From a bacterium (GTDB taxonomy: Bacteria; Verrucomicrobiota; Verrucomicrobiia; Limisphaerales; UBA11358), in assembly GCA_021813325.1 (NCBI GenBank), contig JAKALA010000003.1:1-61113 (forward strand): a DNA stretch of 61,113 nt. The letters run 5' to 3'. Shown in pieces: positions 1 to 8,588 of the stretch (the first letter of the stretch is position 1; every line of letters starts with the position of its first letter). The notes under the pieces are model-generated. The model did not search any database, had not been told where the DNA came from, and was given only the letters and a program-made list of their open reading frames with translations. A program made the translations under genes and the position numbers.

Positions 1-2
1 GC

Positions 3-113
3 TGGAACACGCGCCATGACACCGATGGCCAGCGTTTGCAAAGGTTTATCGGATGGATCGCAGGCAAACGCTTAACCTATCGCCACGTCTCCCAACCTTT
101 ATGCGTTCGTTAA
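3..113 (+). CDS. C-terminal end of a gene cut by the window edge
   Basis: One forward frame is open from the window edge to a TAA at 111-113 and gives 36 residues ending RHVSQPLCVR. The composition (Trp, Arg and hydrophobic residues) is compatible with a real C-terminus. It stops shortly before the hairpin at 132-154, as expected for a gene converging on efp. No family can be named from so short a piece. The frame could be fortuitous. Confidence 0.35.
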   Translation, partial: WNTRHDTDGQRLQRFIGWIAGKRLTYRHVSQPLCVR

Positions 114-131
114 GTATACAAGCCCGACAAA

Positions 132-154
132 AAAGCCCGCTCATGGCGGGCTTT
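132..154 (-). terminator. Rho-independent terminator of efp
   Basis: A perfect 9-bp inverted repeat (aaagcccgc / gcgggcttt) with a 5-nt loop lies just after the efp stop codon. Read on the minus strand it is followed by a run of T. A gene entering from the left on the plus strand could share it. Confidence 0.8.
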
Positions 155-176
155 GTAAATTTGCAACAAAACCCGA

Positions 177-734
177 TCAGGCGCGCTCCATGTATTTGCC
201 GGTGCGGGTGTCCACCCGGATCTTTTCTCCGGTCTTGATGAACAAGGGCGCTTGAATCGAGATGCCGGTTTCCAAGGTGATGGGCTTTTGAACGTTGTTG
301 GCGGAATCGCCGCGAATGCCTTCCGGGGCGTTGGTGACGGTCAGGATGACGCTGGAGGGAATCTCCACGCTCACGGCTTTTTCTTCCACAAAGGTCACGG
401 TGACCTGGCCGTTTTCCACCAAATAATCCTTGGCCTCGCCCACCAGTTCGGCGTTCAAAGTGACGGTTTCATACGTCTCGGGATCAGTGAAGACGTAGTC
501 TTGGCCGTCTTTGTAGCTGTATTCCATCTTCGTGGTGATCATGGGCACCGGCTCGACTTTTTCCGTGGAACTGAAACGGACGTCGGCGGATTTGCCGGTG
601 CGGATGCTGCGCAGCGTGGCTTGCACGAAAGCACGCAGGTTGCCGGGCGTCCGGTGTTGCATGTCCAAAACCACGCAAATATCACCATTGTAATTAATTG
701 CCATGCCGCGGCGAAGATCACTTGCTGTTGCCAT
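177..734 (-). CDS. efp: Elongation factor P
   Basis: EF-P binds ribosomes stalled on polyproline stretches and promotes peptide-bond formation. The 185-residue product has the family's usual length and three-domain layout: KOW-like N-terminal domain, central OB domain, and a C-terminal OB domain ending near KIRVDTRTGKYMERA. The start MATASDLRRG at 734 is chosen because it matches family N-termini; the frame stays open upstream without homology. Odd point: the loop that carries the modified Lys34 in E. coli reads TPGNLRAF here, so the tip residue is Asn32, neither Lys (EpmA/B type) nor Arg (EarP type). The gene is divergent from nrdR. Confidence 0.95.
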   Translation of the reverse strand: MATASDLRRGMAINYNGDICVVLDMQHRTPGNLRAFVQATLRSIRTGKSADVRFSSTEKVEPVPMITTKMEYSYKDGQDYVFTDPETYETVTLNAELVGEAKDYLVENGQVTVTFVEEKAVSVEIPSSVILTVTNAPEGIRGDSANNVQKPITLETGISIQAPLFIKTGEKIRVDTRTGKYMERA

Positions 735-772
735 AAAATAATTTTGTTGTCTTCTCGAAAAATGAGTTGCCC

Positions 773-800
773 AGCATAACTGCAAAGAGGCCAAACGCAA
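773..800 (-). promoter_or_regulatory. Possible sigma70-type promoter of efp
   Basis: On the minus strand a TTGCGT hexamer is followed after 16 nt by TATGCT, placed about 40 nt upstream of the efp start codon. Both hexamers match the sigma70 consensus only partly, so this is a candidate. Confidence 0.3.
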
Positions 801-885
801 GGCGGTTTTTAATACTTGGCGGCATTCCTTGACGCCCCAAACCTTTGTGTGATAAAAAAAGCCACCCACAATTAGCAGTGGTTTT

Positions 886-1341
886 ATGCGTTGTCCAAAA
901 TGCGGTTCCCAGGAAGACAGGGTGATTGATTCACGCGCCTCCCGTGAAGGCGCGACCATTCGCCGCCGCCGCGAATGTGCCCAATGCCAGCATCGGTTTA
1001 CCACCTACGAAGAGTTGGAGCACGAAGGACTTATGGTGCTCAAACGCGATGGCCGGCACGAGGAATTTTCCCGCGAAAAACTGCTTTCCGGCATTCGCAA
1101 AGCGTGCCAAAAACGCCCGGTCTCCCCCAAAGCCATGGACGAACTGGTGGATCACATCGTCGCCACCGTCACCGCCAAGTATGAGACAGAAGTGCCCGGC
1201 GAAGTCATCGGCACTTTGGTGATGGATGGTTTGCGCGAAATTGATTCGGTGGCCTACGTTCGCTTTGCCAGTGTTTACCGGCGCTTTCAAGAAGCCACGG
1301 ATTTTGTCAACGAAGTCAACAAACTGGAGGCCATGCAATGA
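886..1341 (+). CDS. nrdR: Transcriptional repressor NrdR
   Basis: NrdR represses ribonucleotide reductase genes in response to dATP/ATP. The 151-residue protein has the standard length. The N-terminal zinc ribbon has Cys3, Cys6, Cys31 and Cys34 (MRCPKCG ... CAQCQHRF), and an ATP-cone follows from about residue 48 (LMVLKRDGRHEEFSREKL) to the conserved VAYVRFASVYRRF. The stop codon overlaps the start of the next gene in an ATGA, so the two are probably translationally coupled. No NrdR box is obvious nearby and no ribonucleotide reductase gene lies in the window. Confidence 0.95.
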   Translation: MRCPKCGSQEDRVIDSRASREGATIRRRRECAQCQHRFTTYEELEHEGLMVLKRDGRHEEFSREKLLSGIRKACQKRPVSPKAMDELVDHIVATVTAKYETEVPGEVIGTLVMDGLREIDSVAYVRFASVYRRFQEATDFVNEVNKLEAMQ

Positions 1342-1895
1342 TCGCTTTGCATACGGAATGTCTGACGTTCGTGCTCGCCAATGGAGAAAGCATCCCGTGT
1401 TCCCCCGAAATGATTTCGGTGGAAATCATGGGCGAAGCGCATCACGAGCTGGATCCCGAATTGCTCCGGCACGCCGCCGCCAGCGTGTTCCATTATTTCA
1501 AGGCCGAACTGGACCGGGAAACCGTGACCGTGAGCGAATTTTCGCGGGCCTTGGAACGGGCGCTCGGACACTTGGGCTACACCATTCACGCCGGCGGTCC
1601 CGGCTCCCGCACCGGCGAAATCAATGACTCCGACCTGATTCAGCTTGTGCAGGAAGCGGGCGACAGCCGCGAATTATTGTTTTTTCCGCGGCTGCGGGAC
1701 GAACTGCGCCTGCAACTCCGCCAATCACCACGCCTGGTCCGCTTTCGCGGCTTGCGCGGTTGCGTCAAGCAACTGGCGGGCGTCCGCCGCTGGAACTCGC
1801 ATTGCGAAGTGTTGCAGGATCAGATCGTGGACTTCTTGCGCGGCTGCCTCACAGCGGAACCCAATCAGCGCCCGTGCGCGCTCGTGGTGGAATAA
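1338..1895 (+). CDS. Unknown protein co-translated with NrdR
   Basis: 185 residues, starting inside the nrdR stop codon (ATGA overlap). It has no signal peptide or membrane segment and looks soluble and mixed alpha/beta: a beta-rich first 35 residues, a helical stretch around 40-75 (LRHAAASVFHYFKAEL ... FSRALERALGHLG), then an Arg-rich C-terminal third. I do not recognise the family. The tight coupling suggests a role linked to NrdR or deoxynucleotide control, but that rests on context alone. Confidence 0.75.
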   Translation: MIALHTECLTFVLANGESIPCSPEMISVEIMGEAHHELDPELLRHAAASVFHYFKAELDRETVTVSEFSRALERALGHLGYTIHAGGPGSRTGEINDSDLIQLVQEAGDSRELLFFPRLRDELRLQLRQSPRLVRFRGLRGCVKQLAGVRRWNSHCEVLQDQIVDFLRGCLTAEPNQRPCALVVE

Positions 1896-1966
1896 TCTCC
1901 GCAAAATCTGCCCGCGAACATTGCGCTGGGAAGTTATCCGATTTAAAGTGGCCGGGCTTTGCTCCC

Positions 1967-2308
1967 ATGAAAACCTTGTTTGAAAAAATCGTGGCGCGCG
2001 AAATCCCCGCGCAAATCGTGTTTGAAGACGACCTGGTTTTGGCCATTCGCGATATCAATCCGCAGGCGCCCGCGCACATTCTGATTTTCCCAAAGAAACC
2101 GGTGCCGCGCATTGCCGAAGCCACGCCGGAAGATCACAAATTACTCGGCCACCTGCTGCTCAAGGCGGCAGAAGTGGCAGATAAAATGGGCTTGAAAACA
2201 TCCGGCTACCGGCTGGTGATTAATAATGGCGCGGACGGCGGCGAAACCGTGCCGCACCTCCACTGCCATATTTTGGGCGGACGCCACCTAGCCTGGCCGC
2301 CCGGTTGA
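1967..2308 (+). CDS. HIT-family (HINT-type) nucleotide-binding protein
   Basis: HIT proteins hydrolyse purine nucleotide phosphoramidates and related mixed anhydrides. The 113-residue product has the normal HINT length. It starts MKTLFEKIVAREIPA, continues with a typical DINPQAPAHILIFPK strand, and ends with the histidine triad HLHCHILGG near residues 95-103. The frame is open upstream, but this ATG matches the family start. It converges with pyrE, leaving 5 bp between the stop codons. Confidence 0.93.
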   Translation: MKTLFEKIVAREIPAQIVFEDDLVLAIRDINPQAPAHILIFPKKPVPRIAEATPEDHKLLGHLLLKAAEVADKMGLKTSGYRLVINNGADGGETVPHLHCHILGGRHLAWPPG

Positions 2309-2313
2309 TTGGC

Positions 2314-2880
2314 TTATTTGCTTCCGGGTTTTACGGCCGGCATGTTCTGAAGATCCGGTGGTAATTGATTGGGATCAAACGTCTCCACCTGCAACGCTAT
2401 CAGGCTTGCCGCCGGCACGCCCAGATTAACGGTGCCGTTGGAACGGTCCACCACCATGGCCACCCCCACGACCGCGCCATGGTTGGCCCGCACGATGTCG
2501 ATGGTTTCCTGCACCCGCCCGCCTTTGGTGACGACGTCTTCCACGACCAGGATTTTTTCTCCCGGCGCGATTTTAAATCCGCGGCGCAGGACCAATTTGC
2601 CTTCTTCCTTTTCAACAAAAATGAAGCGCGCGCCGAGCTGCCGCGCGACTTCCTGTCCGATGACCAGCCCCCCCATCGCGGGCGCCACCACGGTGACCGC
2701 CCCGAGCGGTTTGACCTTGGCGGCGAGCGCGGCGCCGAGTTTTTCCACCGCCGGCATCTGCTGGAGCGCCAGCGCGCATTGGAAAAATTGCCGGCTGTGC
2801 AAACCGCTGCGCAGAATGAAATGGCCTTCGAGCAGGGCGCCGCTGTCGCGGAAAATTTGGAGAACTTCGTCTTGTGTCAT
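2314..2880 (-). CDS. pyrE: Orotate phosphoribosyltransferase
   Basis: Converts orotate and PRPP to orotidine 5'-phosphate in de novo pyrimidine synthesis. The 188-residue protein has the type-I PRTase fold, with the PRPP-binding motif ILVVEDVVTKGGRV at about residues 109-122 and the flexible-loop region EKEEGKLVLRRGF before it. The N-terminus (MTQDEVLQIFRDSGALLEGHF) resembles PyrE proteins that recognise the substrate through LLEGHFxLxSGLHS. It is convergent with the HIT gene and stands apart from other pyrimidine genes. Confidence 0.93.
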   Translation of the reverse strand: MTQDEVLQIFRDSGALLEGHFILRSGLHSRQFFQCALALQQMPAVEKLGAALAAKVKPLGAVTVVAPAMGGLVIGQEVARQLGARFIFVEKEEGKLVLRRGFKIAPGEKILVVEDVVTKGGRVQETIDIVRANHGAVVGVAMVVDRSNGTVNLGVPAASLIALQVETFDPNQLPPDLQNMPAVKPGSK

Positions 2881-2983
2881 GGGCGCAAAGATTAAATCAA
2901 CTCTTGCCGCAAAGCCACTGAGAACACGGTGGCCTAAAAAATTTCGCTCTGCGTCTCCGCGTCTCTGCGGTTAAACTTCCGCC

Positions 2984-3637
2984 GTGCCGAAGTGGATCAA
3001 GTTCATCATCGCGCTGTTGCTGTTGCCGGTTTGCGCCGGAGCCGCCCGGGCTTTGTGGCTGGTGCTGCGGGCGGGATACGGCGCGGACACCGTCTGGGTT
3101 CCTCTGGTCGCGGGAGCGGCGTGCTGGGTGGTGATTTTCCTCATGCTGCCCAAGCCGATGTGGGTTTATGTGTTTGGACACGAGCTGACGCACGCGTTGT
3201 GGACCTGGCTGTTCGGCGGCCAGGTGAAGAAGATGAAAATCACCTCCCAGGGCGGGCATGTGATTATTTCCAAAACCAATTTTCTGATCGCTTTGGCGCC
3301 TTATTTTTTCCCGCTGTATGCCGTTTTGGTCATTGGGTTGTTCGCTTTGGGCAACTTGATTTGGAACTGGCACGGTTGTCTGGTCTGGTTTCACCTGCTC
3401 GTGGGCGCGGCGTATGCCTTTCACATAACGCTTACGTTACACGTTTTGCGAACGCACCAATCCGACATTACCGGACAAGGTTATTGGTTCTCCGGCGTGG
3501 TGATTTTTTTGGGCAATGTTGGCGTATTGATGCTGGGGGTTCCTTTGTTGACCTCACGCGTCGGCGTGTTGAACGCCCTGGGCTGGTGGGCGGAAAGCAC
3601 GGGAATGATCTTGCACTGGTTGCAACGGGTGATTTGA
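2984..3637 (+). CDS. M50-like membrane protein (putative site-2 type metallopeptidase)
   Basis: 217 residues with about six hydrophobic segments. The second is followed by GHELTHALW at about residues 65-73, a match to the HExxH zinc motif of M50-type intramembrane peptidases. An Asn/Asp-containing segment near the end (GNVGVLMLGVP) could complete a zinc site, but the usual LDG motif is not obvious, so proteolytic activity is uncertain. The start is a GTG at 2984. The short gaps to neighbours give no functional clue. Confidence 0.75.
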   Translation: MPKWIKFIIALLLLPVCAGAARALWLVLRAGYGADTVWVPLVAGAACWVVIFLMLPKPMWVYVFGHELTHALWTWLFGGQVKKMKITSQGGHVIISKTNFLIALAPYFFPLYAVLVIGLFALGNLIWNWHGCLVWFHLLVGAAYAFHITLTLHVLRTHQSDITGQGYWFSGVVIFLGNVGVLMLGVPLLTSRVGVLNALGWWAESTGMILHWLQRVI

Positions 3638-3702
3638 CCCGCAAAATGTCAGCAATTCTGTCTTGAAATGGGACCGGTTTTAGATTCATCCTCACGGCAG
3701 TT

Positions 3703-4167
3703 ATGGATTTAGCCGACATCTTGGGACGAGAACAAATCGTCCCCGAACTCAAAGCCGCCAATCGCTGGGAAGCCATTGATGAACTCATTAGCAACTTGGT
3801 AGCCACCGGCAAAATCCAGGCCGCCGATCGCGACGCCGTCACGGCCGCCGTCAAAAAGCGCGAGACCTCCATGTCCACCGGCATCGGTTTTGGCATCGGG
3901 ATTCCCCACGCCTCCACCGACTTGATCTACGAGGTCGTCGGGGCGCTCGGACGCTCCTCCAAAGGAGTGAACTTTGATGCGCTCGACAATCAGCCGGTGA
4001 AGCTCGTCATGCTTTTTCTCGTTCCCCAAGGTCAGTTTCAGAAACATCTCCACACCCTCGCCAATATCGCCAAGCTCCTGCACAAGGCGGATTTTCGTGA
4101 AGCCCTTGAAAAGGCCTCCAACGCCGAATCCATGCTGGCGGTGATCAAGGAACACGGGAAGAAGTAA
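3703..4167 (+). CDS. PTS EIIA-Ntr-like domain protein
   Basis: A single-domain EIIA type-2 (fructose/nitrogen class) protein of 154 residues, the usual PtsN length. The phospho-acceptor His is in IGIPHAST at about residue 69, and the family's VKLVMLFLVP and HLHTLANIAKLL segments follow. Such proteins are regulatory phosphate carriers, not sugar importers. It lies 50 bp upstream of argS on the same strand. No EI or HPr gene is in the window. Confidence 0.9.
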   Translation: MDLADILGREQIVPELKAANRWEAIDELISNLVATGKIQAADRDAVTAAVKKRETSMSTGIGFGIGIPHASTDLIYEVVGALGRSSKGVNFDALDNQPVKLVMLFLVPQGQFQKHLHTLANIAKLLHKADFREALEKASNAESMLAVIKEHGKK

Positions 4168-4268
4168 TGGGGTTACAAGTTGTCGGTGGCAGGTTTCCCG
4201 CGCGATGAGGCGAAAACTTGGCTAACAAAATCGGTAACTTTCAACCTTCAACCTGTAACTTAGCCTCC

Positions 4269-6029
4269 GTGTTGCCTCACAAACAAATCGAATCCGCCCT
4301 GCAAGCTGCCGTTCGGGGCGCGCTGTCAGACGCCGACGTCTCTGCTGTTTTAGTTCGTCCCTGCGATCCGAAATTTGGCGATTACCAAAGCAACGCCCTG
4401 ATGTCGCTGGCCAAAGCGCGCAAGCTGAATCCGCGCCAGCTCGCCATCGATGTGCTGGCCAAACTGGAGGTCTCAGCCGTGTGCGAAAAGGTGGAAATCG
4501 CCGGCGCGGGCTTTCTGAATTTCCGGCTGAAAGATGCGGCTCTGACCGAGACGCTCCAGTCTGCGGCGAATGGCGCGCACTTGTTTTTTGACAAGGCCGA
4601 CCGACCCAAAACCGTGGTGGTTGATTTCAGTTCACCCAATGTCGCCAAGCCGATGCACGTTGGCCACATCCGTTCCACCGGCATTGGCGACGCGCTGCAA
4701 CGCACGCTGCGCCTGCTTGGCCACCAGGTGATTTCGGATAATCACATCGGCGATTGGGGCACGCAGTTCGGGAAGTTGCTGCTCGGCTGGAAACAAATTT
4801 TGAATCGCGCCGAACTCGAACGTGACGCCATCGCCGAACTGGAACGCCTTTACAAAGTCATTAATACTGACTGCGACGCCAATCCGGCACGGCTCGAAGA
4901 AGCCAAATCCGAACTGGTGAAACTCCAAGCTGGCGATGCGGGGAATACCGCCATCTGGAAAGAAATGATCGCCCTGTCGCAAAAGCAGTTCGATACGATT
5001 TATGGTCGGCTCGGCGTGCAGTTTGATTTTACGCTCGGCGAAAGTTTCTACAATCCGTGGCTGGGTGCCGTGGTCGCTGATTTGCTGACGCGTGGCATTG
5101 CCCGCGAAAGCGAGGGCGCGGTGGGCGTGTTCAGCGATGGCTCAGTGCCGCCGAAAGAGGATGTCTTTCTCGTCAATCGCGACGGCGAATGGGTTCCCGA
5201 TCCCGCGCTCGTGCGCAAGAGCGACGGTGGCTTCAACTACACGACCACGGATTTGGCCACGATTGATTACCGGCTCAAAACCTGGTCGCCGGATGAAATT
5301 GTTTACGTTGTGGATGACCGCCAGTCCAGTCACTTCAAAAAGTTGTTTGCCACCTTTGCCCGCTGGCAGCCGGACGCGGCCAAGAAAGTGAAGTTGGTTC
5401 ACGTCGGTTTCGGCAAAATCATGGGCGATGATGGCAAGCCGTTCAAAACCCGCAGCGGCGACACTGTAAAGCTGGGCGATTTGCTGGACGAAGCCGAGGA
5501 ACGGGCCTTGAAAATTGTGGCCGAAAAGAGTCCTGAGCTGCCTGAAACGCAGCGGCAGGAAATCGCCCGTGTCATTGGCTTGGGCGCGGTGAAATATGCC
5601 GATCTGCTTCCCAACCGCCAGAGTGATTACATTTTCAGTTGGAACAAAATGCTCGCGCTGCAAGGCAACACCGCGCCGTATCTGCAATATGCCTATGCGC
5701 GCATCAAAAGCATTTTCCGAAAAGCCGAAACGGGAAATCTGAAGGCGGAAATCAAGCTGGCCGCAAACGAAGAACTGACGCTTGCCAAACATCTGCTTAA
5801 TTTTGGCCTGACGCTGGAAGCCGTGGCCGAAGAGCTGCGTCCGAATTACCTCTGCAATTATCTCTTCGAACTCGCCGGCAAGTTCACTTCGTTTTACGAA
5901 AACTGCCCCGTGCTCAAAGCCGGGGATGAAGCCACGCGAAACGCCCGTTTGGCGCTGTGTGGATTGACCGCGCAGGTTTTGAAGCAAGGACTGGAAGCAT
6001 TGGGAATTGAAGTCGTCGAACAGATGTGA
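4269..6029 (+). CDS. argS: Arginyl-tRNA synthetase
   Basis: Class I aminoacyl-tRNA synthetase charging tRNA-Arg. It has the N-terminal Add1 domain (MLPHKQIESALQ), the signature SSPNVAKPMHVGHIRST containing the HIGH-type HVGH, the catalytic Rossmann fold with DNHIGDWGTQFG, and a C-terminal anticodon-binding domain beginning near YAYARIKSIFRKAE. About 586 residues from the chosen GTG at 4269. A TTG further upstream (4218) stays in frame but adds 17 residues of unlikely composition. It may be transcribed with the EIIA gene. Confidence 0.95.
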   Translation: MLPHKQIESALQAAVRGALSDADVSAVLVRPCDPKFGDYQSNALMSLAKARKLNPRQLAIDVLAKLEVSAVCEKVEIAGAGFLNFRLKDAALTETLQSAANGAHLFFDKADRPKTVVVDFSSPNVAKPMHVGHIRSTGIGDALQRTLRLLGHQVISDNHIGDWGTQFGKLLLGWKQILNRAELERDAIAELERLYKVINTDCDANPARLEEAKSELVKLQAGDAGNTAIWKEMIALSQKQFDTIYGRLGVQFDFTLGESFYNPWLGAVVADLLTRGIARESEGAVGVFSDGSVPPKEDVFLVNRDGEWVPDPALVRKSDGGFNYTTTDLATIDYRLKTWSPDEIVYVVDDRQSSHFKKLFATFARWQPDAAKKVKLVHVGFGKIMGDDGKPFKTRSGDTVKLGDLLDEAEERALKIVAEKSPELPETQRQEIARVIGLGAVKYADLLPNRQSDYIFSWNKMLALQGNTAPYLQYAYARIKSIFRKAETGNLKAEIKLAANEELTLAKHLLNFGLTLEAVAEELRPNYLCNYLFELAGKFTSFYENCPVLKAGDEATRNARLALCGLTAQVLKQGLEALGIEVVEQM

Positions 6030-6428
6030 CCTGCCACCGATTTGTTTGCCATCGGGACGCCTTGGAACGGCGCTTAACTCAAAGCCCGCAATGGGATAAC
6101 CCGCGCGAAAGGAAAAATCAAAACGGCCGCCACTTTGCCCGCGCGGGTTCATCCAGCGGTTAAACCACCGTTCTTCTCCAAGTCCACTTCTGTTCGCCGG
6201 TTTCGCGGTTTCACAGGCGGAGCTCAGGATTAAGCCGGAATTTGATTTCCGCAAGTCATCCGTCACCGAGAAAATCGGTTATTATCAAAAAGCGACAAAT
6301 CGCATTGGATTTGCAAATTTCGCTAATTTTCCTTGAAACCCGGTGCGCACCCCTCTAATAATAATTATGAAAGATAAGCGTGTCGCGTCAAAACGCTTGC
6401 TCAGAAGGCAAACATCCCATAGCGCAAA
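6030..6428. other. Intergenic region, no gene seen
   Basis: About 400 bp between argS and the first PEP-CTERM gene. Short frames exist on both strands, but none has a family resemblance. The last 150 bp before 6429 are AT-rich and presumably hold the promoter of the PEP-CTERM gene; no convincing -35/-10 pair was found. Confidence 0.4.
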
Positions 6429-7235
6429 ATGAAAAAACCACCCTTCTCTACTATTATCGCCTTTGTTCTTGGGGCAACCGTTCTTCAATCCGCCCGCGCC
6501 AATCTGCTGCTCTCAGATAGCTTCAACAGCTACGCTAATGGCAATTTGGTTGGTCAGGGTAATTGGTCCCAGACGGGATCCTATGCCACTTCTCCAGTTC
6601 AGGTGAACAACGGCGTGGTTTATCTGGGAAACAGCGGTCAGGATGTTTATGATCCGTTTAACACGCCGGTAACATTGGCCGATGGGCAGAGCCTTTACTT
6701 CGGGCTGGTCATCAACGTTTCCGCCGCTCAAGGCGCAGGCGATTATTTCATGCATTTCACGGCCAATGCCGGTAACTCCTCGCAGTTTTACGATCGATTG
6801 TTCGTGCAGGCTGCGACGGGAGGTTATGTGCTCGGTTTGGAGGGAACCGCCGGAGGCGGGGCTACGATAACTTATGGCACGACGGTTTTGAGCTTGAACA
6901 CCAGCTATAACATTGTTCTCGCCTACAATTATTCCTCCCTCACTCCGAGCAATTCCGTGGACGCGGTTTACGTCAACCCCACCGATCCTTCGGTCGCAAA
7001 CAACACGGCTTACCTGAGCGCGGCTTGGGGATCGGCCAACCCGGATACCAATCAAATTGGGGCCGTCAATTTCCGGCAAGGTTCTACTTCCTCGGCGCCC
7101 ACCCTGACTGTGGATAATTTGACCGTGAGCACCCAGTTCAGTGACGTGGCAACCGCCGCGCCCGAACCTTCCACCTTGGCGCTGATGGGATTGGGCGGTT
7201 TGGCGGGATTGTTCGCCTGGCGCCGGAAACGCTGA
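6429..7235 (+). CDS. PEP-CTERM sorted surface/secreted protein
   Basis: 268 residues with an N-terminal signal peptide (MKKPPFSTIIAFVLGATVLQSARA). The beta-rich secreted body has a SDSFNSYANGNLVGQGNW opening typical of concanavalin-like PEP-CTERM proteins. The C-terminal sorting signal is complete: Pro-Glu-Pro-Ser-Thr (residues 246-250), a hydrophobic segment and RRKR. Such proteins are recognised by exosortase, which is not encoded in this window. The substrate and role of the body domain are unknown. Confidence 0.9.
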   Translation: MKKPPFSTIIAFVLGATVLQSARANLLLSDSFNSYANGNLVGQGNWSQTGSYATSPVQVNNGVVYLGNSGQDVYDPFNTPVTLADGQSLYFGLVINVSAAQGAGDYFMHFTANAGNSSQFYDRLFVQAATGGYVLGLEGTAGGGATITYGTTVLSLNTSYNIVLAYNYSSLTPSNSVDAVYVNPTDPSVANNTAYLSAAWGSANPDTNQIGAVNFRQGSTSSAPTLTVDNLTVSTQFSDVATAAPEPSTLALMGLGGLAGLFAWRRKR

Positions 7236-7338
7236 TAACTGGGTTCGGCAGCATCAACCTGCACGTTATGTGGGCATGCTCTTAGCCGGAAGGATGCAGT
7301 TGAAAAGGAGCCACCGCTTGGGGATTAATTGGTGGTAG

Positions 7339-7530
7339 ATGAAAACAACCCCATCGTGGGGCGCGCGCCTGGTTCACCAAACGGTGGCTGGGGAATTTGA
7401 AATCAAAGGCGCGGGCAAAGCAATCACGATCGGGTTCACCGATCAGTGGCTCAGTTCGCATGCGGGCAGCGCGACGGGCTGGTTGCGGCCGTTGGACTGG
7501 CGCCGGCAACTGGCCGCCGCATTGCCGTAG
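7339..7530 (+). pseudogene. Possible transposase N-terminal fragment
   Basis: A 63-residue frame starts MKTTPSWGARLVHQTVAGEF and contains FTDQWLSSHAG and WLRPLDWRRQLAAALP. The style resembles the N-terminus of DDE transposases of the IS1380 type, but this is recall of general appearance, not an alignment. It stops just before the truncated ATPase fragment, consistent with an insertion that removed the 5' part of that gene. Confidence 0.35.
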
Positions 7531-7559
7531 CCGTTGCCGTGTCCAACATCGCTCATTGG

Positions 7560-7874
7560 TCGGCTCGCCGGTCCACGTTGCTGGCTATCGAAGAGCCGAA
7601 AAATGGCCTCCATCCCCACCTCTCAAAACATCTTGTTGACCTACTGCGCACCGCCTCGGAAACGCGCCAGGTCCTCGTGACTACTCACAACCCGGATTTC
7701 ATTGATGAACTGGAGCCGGAAGAAGTGATCCTGTGTGATAAAAAAGACGGGTTCACCATGATTCGGCAAGCGTCGGAAATTAACGAGATTAAGTCATTCC
7801 GAAAAAGTTTCCGCCTTGGCGAACTCTGGGAGGAATCCCATGACCATCGGCGTCGGGGTCGAAGGACCCTCTGA
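7560..7874 (+). pseudogene. C-terminal fragment of an AAA-family (OLD/AAA_21-like) ATPase
   Basis: The frame is open from 7446, but recognisable homology begins near 7575 with TLLAIEEPKNGLHPHL (Walker B plus D-loop region), followed by RQVLVTTHNPDFIDEL (H-loop). These are hallmarks of the C-terminal half of AAA_21/AAA_15 ATPases found in OLD-type and PARIS-type defence proteins. The Walker A half is missing. The 3' end overlaps the start of the TOPRIM-like gene at 7840, as in intact two-gene systems. The fragment cannot encode a working ATPase. Confidence 0.75.
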
Positions 7875-8466
7875 TTTTCAGTTTTGGAACAAGGTTTTTC
7901 CCAAGTATTTCGGGGCTGCCGGTTCGACATTCGCAACATGAAGAAACCGTGATAAGCTCATCCGTGGGTCACCCAAACTTCTCGACACTTTCCGTGATTG
8001 TCATTATTCGGCAGGCTTCATTCTGGTTGATCTGGATGATGATCCATGTCTGAACGGCATTTTGGGACTATTTGAAGAAGCCATCAGGACGGCAGCTCGT
8101 CTCCCGGACAAAAACACCCGATTTATCCATGTTTACATCGCCATTAAAAAGATTGAATCATGGTATCTTGCCGACGATGTTGCCATCAAGGCCGTGATAC
8201 CGAATTGCGAGTGGACCGCGCCGGCCGATACAAGTTCAGTTGCCAAGGGCAAAGTCCGTTCATTGGTCAAAAACCATTTGGAAAAGAATGCCGGCTTTAA
8301 CGAAATTGATTTTGCAAAATCAATCGCACCAAAGTTCGATCCCAGCCGTGCCCAGCCCCATTCGGCATCGTTCCGATATTTTGGGGGATGGATGGAAATC
8401 AAAGCCCGAGGCCGTTGCCCCATTCCATGCCTCCAAAAATCAAAAACTGGAACTGACGTGGATTAG
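7840..8466 (+). pseudogene. Frameshifted DUF4276/TOPRIM-like partner of the ATPase
   Basis: The reading starts MTIGVGVEGPSDFQFW at 7840 after a GGAGG, with the conserved VEGxSD Glu. It leaves frame near 7910, continues as RFDIRNMK in another frame, then shifts again near 7948. It goes on as KLLDTFRDCHYSAGFILVDL with an Asp-rich DLDDD, and as KKIESWYLADD to about 8400. The Glu, DxDD and IESWYLAD pattern is that of TOPRIM-like DUF4276 proteins. At least two frameshifts make it a pseudogene. The pair was probably a TOPRIM/ATPase anti-phage module. Confidence 0.7.
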
Positions 8467-8588
8467 CAAGAAAAACCGGCCATGGTTGGCGAGCAGAATC
8501 CAACTTTGGTTTCGACGTGACGCGGAGAGCGTTTCTCCCCCGTTCCCAAGGGGGCGAGGAGGCGGAATATCTGGCAGCCGACGCGAAT

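Noticed and set aside
5142-6266. A 374-codon minus-strand frame opposite argS
   Set aside because: It overlaps a conserved argS coding region and shows no family motif.
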